DNA from: Bacteroidales bacterium
GTDB taxonomy: Bacteria; Bacteroidota; Bacteroidia; Bacteroidales; UBA4417
DNA length: 11,927 nt
Reading direction: 5' to 3'
Assembly (NCBI GenBank): GCA_025350385.1
Contig: JANXXZ010000342.1
Coordinates: 1-11,927 of the forward strand
A program made the position numbers and the translations under genes. Position 1 is the stretch's first letter. Each line of letters begins with the position of its first letter. The notes under the pieces were generated by a model that had not been told where the DNA came from, did no database searches, and was given only the letters and a program-made list of their open reading frames with translations. This document shows positions 1 to 4,803 of the stretch, piece by piece.

Positions 1-324
1 CCGATCTGGAACTTACGATGTAAATTCCATAGGTCATTTTGAAAAAAGACTCAATATTCATGCTTTGTCCTGTTTTAATTTTAACTCAAAGTGGAGCATT
101 ACGAAGGTAAGATTTTCTGGTTTAACCTGACCTTCGTTTCTATTAATCGCTTGTTCTGAAAATTTTAACAACACCTTACTAGCTTAAGTATCCACGTTTT
201 CATATTCCTGTTTTTCATTTTTCATTAAGTGTTATATATTATTCATTATCATTCCCTTAATTAATAACATGGAACATAAAATGAAAAATGACTAAGTTTT
301 CATCCTAATTATCATATAATCTTG
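1..324. other. AT-rich non-coding stretch downstream of the thioesterase gene
   Basis: No convincing gene is visible in these 324 bases, which are AT-rich and contain stops in all frames at short intervals. The only structure seen is a perfect 8-bp inverted repeat, acgaaggt at 101-108 and accttcgt at 130-137, separated by 21 bases. It lies about 190 bases beyond the stop of the minus-strand thioesterase gene. It has no clear T-run on either strand, so it is a weak candidate for a transcript-end structure. The left edge may include the end of a neighbouring regulatory region that cannot be judged from here. Confidence 0.5.
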
Positions 325-1074
325 TTAAAAATCCACTTTACCCCTGAATGCTGTTGTTCCTTTATTCAGGTTTATTCCTTCAAACAGGAATTGGTCATCA
401 GCCTGCTGAAAACGTTTGATTTGTATCCGCTCGGCAGGCATGGTTTCCTTCATGTAATTGATGGAAATACGTTTCGGGTAATGATGAAGGAGGAAATCCA
501 GCGGCAGGCCGTCAATCATCCAGTCAATATAGCGTGTGGAGGTGACATGCCCGTTGAGGTCAAGGTCAAAATAGGTGGAACTGATTTCGAAAAAATCTCC
601 CCCGGCTGGAGCAGGGAGTTTTTCGGGTGCAGTTTCAATGGCATGTTTGTCTTTATGAAAATCCAGTATCATGGCATTTGTTCCTGCTAAATTCCTCGGA
701 CGCTTCGATTCCAGGTCAATTGCAAGCCAGCCTGAGGTGGCTTTTGCAACTGTATTTTTACTTTTATCACGAATGATGTAGTCCCTGAGATAAAGCAAGC
801 CATCAATATCTTTAGGCCAGGTTTCTACTACGACTTCCTGGTTCCAGTTAAGCGTCCGGTTGATCTCGATAGTCATCCGGCTCAACACCCAGAAAAGTTT
901 CTCCCTGCGTAATCCTCCGAATCCGAATCCAAGCATGTCAGCTGATTGTATTGCAGATTGTATGAGCATATTAACCATGGCACTCAGCCTAAGTCTTGCC
1001 TTCATATCCGTATCGGCGGAGGTTACCCTGAAAGGTGAAAATAAAGTAAGTTCGTTGCCTGAAATTTCGTTCAT
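325..1074 (-). CDS. Acyl-ACP thioesterase (FatA/FatB-like, hotdog fold)
   Basis: Predicted cytoplasmic enzyme that hydrolyses the thioester of long-chain acyl-acyl carrier protein, releasing free fatty acid at the end of type II fatty acid synthesis. The protein is about 249 residues, a normal length for bacterial members with two tandem hotdog folds. Counting from the TTG at 1080, the N-terminal fold covers roughly residues 10-135 and includes the characteristic ETWPKDIDGLLYLRDY stretch (86-101) and ATSGWLAID (114-122). The second fold holds the family active-site signature, here DLNGHVTSTRY (174-184), with Asp174, Asn176 and His178 matching the D-x-N-x-H core. The reading frame can start at TTG 1080 or ATG 1074; the ATG is preferred and gives MNEISGN. 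The gene is divergent from the YtxH cassette with 284 bp between starts. A G/C-rich repeat begins 49 bp upstream of the ATG. Chain-length specificity cannot be read from the sequence. Confidence 0.9.
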   Translation of the reverse strand: MNEISGNELTLFSPFRVTSADTDMKARLRLSAMVNMLIQSAIQSADMLGFGFGGLRREKLFWVLSRMTIEINRTLNWNQEVVVETWPKDIDGLLYLRDYIIRDKSKNTVAKATSGWLAIDLESKRPRNLAGTNAMILDFHKDKHAIETAPEKLPAPAGGDFFEISSTYFDLDLNGHVTSTRYIDWMIDGLPLDFLLHHYPKRISINYMKETMPAERIQIKRFQQADDQFLFEGINLNKGTTAFRGKVDF

Positions 1075-1093
1075 TGCCAATTTTGGGTCTTCT

Positions 1094-1167
1094 GTTATCA
1101 GTTATCAGTTATTTGTGATTTACTCTCCTGCTCCCTCACTCCAACACTCCCTCGCTCCCCCGCTCGC
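1094..1167. repeat. GTTATCA tandem repeat followed by C-rich low-complexity repeat
   Basis: Positions 1094-1112 are 2.7 copies of the 7-mer GTTATCA. Positions 1123-1167 are a C-rich tract made of CTCCCTC/ACTCC-like words. Read on the minus strand, 1130-1153 matches 4206-4229 on the plus strand at 21 of 24 positions, so it belongs to the same dispersed family as the repeat upstream of the AlkD-type gene. The tract starts 49 bp upstream of the thioesterase ATG. It has only three C-runs of three or more, so it is not a canonical quadruplex motif. Confidence 0.75.
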
Positions 1168-1358
1168 TTGGCGGCAGAGAAACAATATTTTACTTAAAGC
1201 GCGGTAAATATAGCGTAACCTGCAAAAAAACCGTAACTTTACTCAATAAAAGAATGATTTTCCGAAAACTTTTTGATCAGAATTTGTTATACTGTTACTA
1301 CTCAAGATCAAATCATTTCTCTTGATTAAAATGGTAATAACTTTTAAAAATTACAGCT

Positions 1359-1649
1359 ATGAAAGATTCATCAGGAAAAGTACTCGCCGGCTTCATAATC
1401 GGAGCTGCAGTAGGCGCTATCGCCGGAATTCTGTTTGCCCCCGACAAAGGGAAGGTTACCCGGAAAAAGATAGCCGACAAGGCATCAGAAACCGGAAACA
1501 CGGTAAAGGAAACCCTTTCCGAAAAGCTTGACGACCTAAAGGAATTTGTAGCCACCAAACTGGATAAGGTGAAAGGCAAAATGTCAGAATTCGAAGAAGC
1601 CGTGCAGGAAGCAGAAGCCACTGAAGCTGATATGTCGCAGAAAAATTAG
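1359..1649 (+). CDS. YtxH domain-containing small membrane protein
   Basis: A 96-residue protein with a short N-terminal tail (MKDSSGK), one glycine/alanine-rich membrane helix at about residues 8-27 (VLAGFIIGAAVGAIAGILFA), then the family signature FAPDKGK (26-32). A basic region and a long charged helix, probably coiled coil, run to the end (33-96). This is the standard architecture of YtxH proteins, which are general-stress-associated envelope proteins of unknown mechanism. The ATG at 1359 puts the helix directly at the N-terminus; an overlapping frame at 1322 is a shadow. The stop is 20 bp before the next gene, so co-transcription is likely. By analogy with YqjD/ElaB of Enterobacteria, a membrane-anchored helix protein that can bind ribosomes, a similar tethering role is possible, but that is inference. 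Confidence 0.85.
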   Translation: MKDSSGKVLAGFIIGAAVGAIAGILFAPDKGKVTRKKIADKASETGNTVKETLSEKLDDLKEFVATKLDKVKGKMSEFEEAVQEAEATEADMSQKN

Positions 1650-1669
1650 CCAATCTCCAACGAAACCTC

Positions 1670-2044
1670 ATGGAAAAAACACATATCGCCGACAACGTTT
1701 CTGAAGTGATTGATGCTTCGAGGAAGTACATTGACGCCAGTATTGATCTGTTCAAACTAAATTTACTGGAGCGGCTTTCGAAAGTTGTATCGCTGATTAT
1801 TTCAAGCACGCTGGTTCTCATCAGTGCGAGCCTTTTTGTATTGTTCATTTTCCTTGCGGCAGCTATTTTTTTAGGCCATATGCTGCATAGCCTGGAATCG
1901 GGTTTCCTGATCCTGTCCGGCATCTTCATGATATTGACACTCATCTTTTGGAAATTACGCAAAAGACTGTTTATCAATTCAGTGGTGCAAAGTTTGAATG
2001 AGATATTGTTTCCTGCCAACGAAGCCGATGATGATGAAGCATAA
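1670..2044 (+). CDS. Phage-holin-superfamily III (YqjE-like, DUF1469) membrane protein
   Basis: A 124-residue inner-membrane protein. An amphipathic N-terminal segment (residues 1-36, with DASIDLFKLNLLERLSK typical of the family) precedes two closely spaced transmembrane helices at about 40-69 and 78-95, then a short basic stretch (KLRKR) and an acidic tail (ANEADDDEA). This matches the Phage_holin_3_6 / YqjE family. Despite the family name it is a normal chromosomal protein here; no phage or lysis genes are nearby. It sits 20 bp after the YtxH gene, and the next gene begins inside its last codons, so the three are probably one transcription unit. The exact role is unknown; YqjE-type proteins are associated with envelope and stress contexts. 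Confidence 0.82.
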   Translation: MEKTHIADNVSEVIDASRKYIDASIDLFKLNLLERLSKVVSLIISSTLVLISASLFVLFIFLAAAIFLGHMLHSLESGFLILSGIFMILTLIFWKLRKRLFINSVVQSLNEILFPANEADDDEA

Positions 2045-2279
2045 AATCCGGTCTCTTGAAGACATCTACCTTGAAAAACTAAAAGTGCAAAAAGAAATTG
2101 CACTGCGCGAATATGCAATTAAGCTGCATTACAAAGAGATAAAGAATAAAATGACTTTCGTTTCCTTGTCAGGATATGTGTTTGGACTTTTAAAGAAGCA
2201 GCTTACAGCCCGTATGCCAGGCATTTTTGCCGGATTGCTTAACGGATTTCTTTCAAGTTTCCGTAAATCAAGGAAGTAA
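2028..2279 (+). CDS. Small basic YqjK-like protein, third gene of the YtxH/YqjE cassette
   Basis: An 83-residue, strongly basic protein starting at one of three consecutive ATG codons (2028, 2031, 2034) inside the acidic-tail codons of the preceding gene; the overlap of 11-17 bp suggests translational coupling. Residues 10-41 form a charged helix (LEDIYLEKLKVQKEIALREY and on). Residues 43-77 are amphipathic to weakly hydrophobic, without a clear full membrane span, and the end is basic (SFRKSRK). A longer in-frame start exists at 1998, but its ten extra residues lie wholly in the YqjE-like coding sequence and are less likely. I do not recognise a family by sequence. Its position and design (charged helix, then hydrophobic part) resemble YqjK, the third gene of the E. 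coli yqjD-yqjE-yqjK unit, but homology is not shown. Confidence 0.7.
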   Translation: MMMKHKIRSLEDIYLEKLKVQKEIALREYAIKLHYKEIKNKMTFVSLSGYVFGLLKKQLTARMPGIFAGLLNGFLSSFRKSRK

Positions 2280-2349
2280 GCGGGGATTCCTGAACCAATC
2301 CTGCCTTTTTCACTAAAGCATTTACTTGTTTTTGTTATCCAAACCCGGT

Positions 2350-2406
2350 GACATTTGAAAATGTCCCAGTAGTTGCTTTTGACAGTTTTACATTGGGCGT
2401 TTTTTT
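2350..2406 (+). terminator. Candidate Rho-independent terminator of the YtxH cassette
   Basis: Two adjacent stem structures lie 70-130 bases after the cassette stop codon. A perfect 6-bp hairpin, gacatt-tgaa-aatgtc, covers 2350-2365. A second imperfect stem pairs cccagt (2365-2370, one G-T pair) with attggg (2392-2397) and is followed within two bases by seven T residues (2400-2406). The stem-plus-T-run order fits plus-strand termination before the convergent cupin gene. The large loop of the second stem lowers confidence. Confidence 0.5.
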
Positions 2407-2519
2407 GTTTTCTGAATTATTATGATCATAATTGACTCAACAAAATCAATACATTACAATTCAATCGGATGTTGATCAGATCAGAATAAAAATCGAATGC
2501 CTAAGGAAGACCCTTAAAA

Positions 2520-2885
2520 TCAGGGGTTATCCCTATGGACTGTTTCGGTCGAAAAAGCGGGGAGACAAATGGCCATATATTCTGCGCCACCGGCAAAAGG
2601 CGTACTGTATTGAACCCATTCGCCGGCTGAAATCATGATTCCATGCCCGGCTACCACCAGGAATAATTCATGTTCCGTTTTTACTGTCAGGGTACCTTTG
2701 AATACAATGGAATATTCGTTGAATTCAGGTCTTTGTCCGGGTTCAATCCATCCCTGGGGACTTTTCATCCGGGCTATGCTCACTTCGGAACTTCCGCTGT
2801 TGACCAGCCCGAAAAATTCTTCGATGATTTTTCCTCCGGTTCCGGCGGCATTTATGATGGATGGAGATTCGATGTGGTGAGGCAT
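2520..2885 (-). CDS. Cupin-domain protein (single-domain, small)
   Basis: A 121-residue cytoplasmic protein with one beta-barrel cupin domain at about residues 33-115. Motif 1 is seen as PGQRPEFNEYSIVFKGTLTV (49-68) and motif 2 as AGEWVQYSTPFAGGAEY (87-103). The tail CLPAFSTETVHRDN matches a widespread subfamily of small cupins (W-x-E-P-G-Q-x-P-E-F-x-E-Y type) whose substrate is unknown. The usual metal-binding histidines of motif 1 (HxH) are replaced by Pro-Glu-Phe-Asn, and motif 2 has no His, so metal binding, if any, must differ. The frame is open back to 2966, but that extension would translate the G-rich repeat and a Lys-rich stretch; the ATG at 2885, preceded by an A-rich leader, is preferred. 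It converges with the YtxH cassette. Specific reaction: unknown. Confidence 0.8.
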   Translation of the reverse strand: MPHHIESPSIINAAGTGGKIIEEFFGLVNSGSSEVSIARMKSPQGWIEPGQRPEFNEYSIVFKGTLTVKTEHELFLVVAGHGIMISAGEWVQYSTPFAGGAEYMAICLPAFSTETVHRDNP

Positions 2886-2936
2886 ATGTTTTTTTGCTTT
2901 AAGTTGTTGTTTAATGCGTTTTTTCGGTTTATGAAT

Positions 2937-3028
2937 GGTGAGGAGGGGCGAGGGACGAGGGAGCATGTGTGTGAGAGTGGGAGGGCGTGAAAGCGGGAGG
3001 GCGGGGAAGCGGGAGCGTGTAAGCGTGG
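2937..3028 (+). repeat. G-rich low-complexity repeat with G-quadruplex motif
   Basis: About 90 bases of GGGAG/GGGCG-type words on the plus strand, starting 52 bp upstream of the cupin ATG (minus-strand gene). Positions 2995-3013 contain four G-tracts with loops of 1, 1 and 4 bases (GGG A GGG C GGGG AAGC GGG), a perfect canonical quadruplex motif. Further GGG pairs lie at 2979-2985. The composition matches the repeats at 1123-1167 (opposite strand) and 4178-4234. Confidence 0.75.
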
Positions 3029-3416
3029 CAGGTCAACTTAATTTCAACGTTATGGAAGGTTCAGTTTGAGGTGATGATTCACGCTGATTAAGCCAAAGAT
3101 TGCCTTGGGTGTGATCATTACTAAAAATTCAAGATTAGTTTGTGGTCAGCCAGGCATATTAATAAAACTCCGGAATTTCAGAATCTTTTGATAAAATTTG
3201 TGAATCTGTGGCCATTTTCATCATTTGTTTAATGAAATTTTGTAATTGAGTTATAACAGTTGGTCTTGTTTTTATCTTTCAAAAAAAAGATTGCATATCT
3301 AGAATAGCTAATTTTATGTCAAGGCAAAATCGTTCCAACTATTAGTGTTAACAGAAAGATTTACAGCAATTTAGACCTTTTCATTTTGCATTTTTACTTT
3401 TAACTTGCATCTGGGA
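3029..3416. other. AT-rich intergenic stretch without a recognisable gene
   Basis: This stretch lies between the G-rich repeat upstream of the cupin and the end of the AlkD-type gene. No coding frame of credible length or composition is visible. A weak 6-bp hairpin (atcttt 3274-3279 with aaagat 3286-3291) has no flanking T-run on either strand. A GTGAATCTGTGGC-type word occurs near 3199-3212, resembling short dispersed words common in intergenic DNA of this phylum. Nothing else is supported. Confidence 0.5.
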
Positions 3417-4127
3417 TCACTTCTCCCTTTTAAACTTCTTTTTCTCCTCGGATGTCATTTTCTCTGTGACATATTGAAATATCAACCGGGACGCTTCGCT
3501 TTTCCACAACTGCAGGAAAGCTTCCGTTTCCGGTTTCCGGATTTTCCAGGCTTCGCGCAGGAACCATCCCAATCCCTGCTGAACTTCACGTGCTTCATCC
3601 ATCATCATCGGACTGATGAAATCGAATAGAGGCTGATAGCTTTCGGTCGTCTTGAGAAGTTTGATCATACTTACAGGCACAGCCCTGCGCTGGAATTTGT
3701 TTGCGGCTGTGCGCCAATTTTCCAGGTTTGCAAGGGTGATCAGTTTGCGCCTGAAATAGGGATGGATCAACTCCGAACAGATGACGTCAGTATGGGCCCA
3801 ATTGTCTATACCATGGGCAAACCAGAAATCAATCTCTTCGAAGGATTGGGCGGTAAACTCTTTTTCAAACGCTTTCGTAAGAAGTATGGCGAAACTTGTT
3901 TCTTCGTATTTCGGGCTTTTAATCAGTAAACGGCTTGTCTTTTTCACCAGTTTGAAACCGGCGCCACCATCAAGGATCATCATAACCGATTGTTCCAGTT
4001 GTTCAAGCGTGAGACCGTAGGCATCATAACCGTCGTGAAAGTAGCGTGTATAGTTGGCAATTACTTCAGGATTGGCATTTTCTTCGCAATAGTCGCGGAT
4101 ATCATTAAACAGTTCGGTTGGTGACAT
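3417..4127 (-). CDS. DNA alkylation repair protein, AlkD family (HEAT-like repeats)
   Basis: A 236-residue all-helical protein of the AlkD family, DNA glycosylases that remove positively charged alkylated bases such as 3-methyladenine and 7-methylguanine without base flipping. The length is close to the family norm (about 230-240). The segment FAHGIDNWAHTDVICSEL (103-120) matches the conserved region in which a Trp (W110) and an Asp (D114) correspond by motif to the catalytic-site pair of AlkD. FQRRAV (145-150) and QQGLGWFLREAWK (183-195) match later conserved helices, with W188 a candidate for the third aromatic residue. The C-terminus is Lys-rich. The ATG at 4127 gives MSPTELFNDI, a reasonable start. 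The gene appears monocistronic. A TTAATTAG tandem pair (4137-4152) and a G-rich repeat (from 4178) lie just upstream. Sub-family and exact substrate are not certain. Confidence 0.87.
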   Translation of the reverse strand: MSPTELFNDIRDYCEENANPEVIANYTRYFHDGYDAYGLTLEQLEQSVMMILDGGAGFKLVKKTSRLLIKSPKYEETSFAILLTKAFEKEFTAQSFEEIDFWFAHGIDNWAHTDVICSELIHPYFRRKLITLANLENWRTAANKFQRRAVPVSMIKLLKTTESYQPLFDFISPMMMDEAREVQQGLGWFLREAWKIRKPETEAFLQLWKSEASRLIFQYVTEKMTSEEKKKFKREK

Positions 4128-4136
4128 GGGAAGGTG

Positions 4137-4234
4137 TTAATTAGTTAATTAGGCAATTTGGTGGAAGAGGATTGACAAGGTGAGGGAGCGATGGAGCGAG
4201 GGTGTGAGGGAGTGCTGGGGCGAGGGAGCGATGG
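4137..4234 (+). repeat. TTAATTAG tandem pair and G-rich repeat with G-quadruplex motif
   Basis: Positions 4137-4152 are two exact copies of TTAATTAG. Positions 4178-4234 are a G-rich tract beginning 51 bp upstream of the AlkD-type gene's ATG. The 13-mer gagggagcgatgg occurs exactly at 4182-4194 and 4222-4234, 40 bp apart. Positions 4200-4226 form a four-tract quadruplex motif with loops of 5, 6 and 3 bases. Positions 4206-4229 match 1130-1153 on the opposite strand at 21 of 24 bases. Confidence 0.8.
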
Positions 4235-4429
4235 CTTGTGTTAGCAAGATGAAGTATATGTCTGGAAATTTATTTAGCTGAAAACCTATATTCACACTGT
4301 TTTCCTGGTTAATTGATGAACCCAAATTTCGGTTAAAATACCTGATTATTTGCGGGAGAATCAAAAAATACCCTTACGATGTAACTGCTCACTTTGTTAA
4401 TGCGTTGATATACTGACAAATGATTTTAC

Positions 4430-4635
4430 CACAAAGTTCACAAAGGTAAATCACAAAGAACACAAAGCCTCAACTATTAGCTATTAAGTTTTTATGTCAT
4501 ACTTTTGTGCACTTTGTGCCTTCTTCGTGCACTTTACTGTTAAAATACAGTATAACTGATAATTAAATCTTTTATTGACAGGGTGAATAGTTACTAATTT
4601 TCTTTGTGTATTCTTTTGTGGTTAAATTTTTTGTG
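4430..4635. repeat. CACAAAG / CTTTGTG inverted short-repeat array
   Basis: Four copies of CACAAAG on the plus strand start at 4430, 4439, 4452 and 4461, with spacings of 9, 13 and 9. They are followed by reverse-complement copies (CTTTGTG or one-mismatch forms) at about 4503, 4512, 4523, 4602 and 4614, with another TTTTGTGG at 4628-4635. The outermost words include accacaaa (4428-4435) and tttgtggt (4615-4622), a perfect 8-bp inverted repeat. The transcript or single strand could fold into an imperfect long hairpin. The array fills much of the 676-bp gene-free gap between the AlkD-type gene and the first surface-protein gene. Confidence 0.7.
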
Positions 4636-4732
4636 GAGAAGTATAAAAACCCACCTGAACAGTAACCTTTATTTCACATTAAATAATCATTAATTGCTAT
4701 CTTTTTTTTCCCAACGTTATCAATAAATGAAA

Positions 4733-4740
4733 TACTTTTG
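4733..4740 (+). promoter_or_regulatory. Bacteroidota-type -7 promoter box for the first surface-protein gene
   Basis: TACTTTTG fits the Bacteroidota primary-sigma -7 consensus TAnnTTTG at every fixed position. It lies 63 bases upstream of the proposed start codon, implying a leader of roughly 55 nt. A clear -33 TTTG is not present at the expected distance; only a T-run followed by cccaacg (about 4702-4715) lies there. The assignment therefore rests on one box. Confidence 0.4.
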
Positions 4741-4803
4741 TTACTTGAAAAATAAAACCCCTGATTACTAATTGCTAACTAATAAATAACAATTAATATC
4801 CTA

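Noticed and set aside
322..1207. Plus-strand open frames at 322-690 and 860-1207
   Set aside because: Both lie antisense to the well-supported acyl-ACP thioesterase, and the second runs into the C-rich repeat; the translations show no family features.
1670..2044. Prophage or lysis cassette suggested by the holin-family name
   Set aside because: No endolysin, phage structural gene or integrase is nearby; the family is mainly chromosomal YqjE-like proteins.
1456..2118. 220-codon minus-strand open frame, plus another at 1313-1621
   Set aside because: Antisense to the YtxH and YqjE-like genes, which have clear family signatures; composition looks like shadow coding.
2432..2638. 68-codon plus-strand open frame with TTG start
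   Set aside because: More than half is antisense to the cupin gene, and the remaining part has no recognisable pattern.
2886..2966. N-terminal extension of the cupin to 2966
   Set aside because: It would translate the G-rich repeat into Pro/Arg/Ser and a Lys-rich linker; the domain-compatible start at 2885 is better.
2635..2990. Two plus-strand open frames over the cupin region
   Set aside because: Antisense to the cupin; one ends inside the G-rich repeat.
3274..3291. Hairpin as terminator for the AlkD-type gene
   Set aside because: Six weak A-T-rich base pairs and no T-run after the stem on the minus strand.
4149..4364. 71-codon minus-strand open frame upstream of the AlkD-type gene
   Set aside because: Its last third is the G-rich repeat read as Ser/Pro/His/Leu low complexity; no family features.
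4430..4467. CRISPR-like array of CACAAAG units
   Set aside because: Units are only 7 bases with 2-6-base spacers, and no cas genes are in the window.
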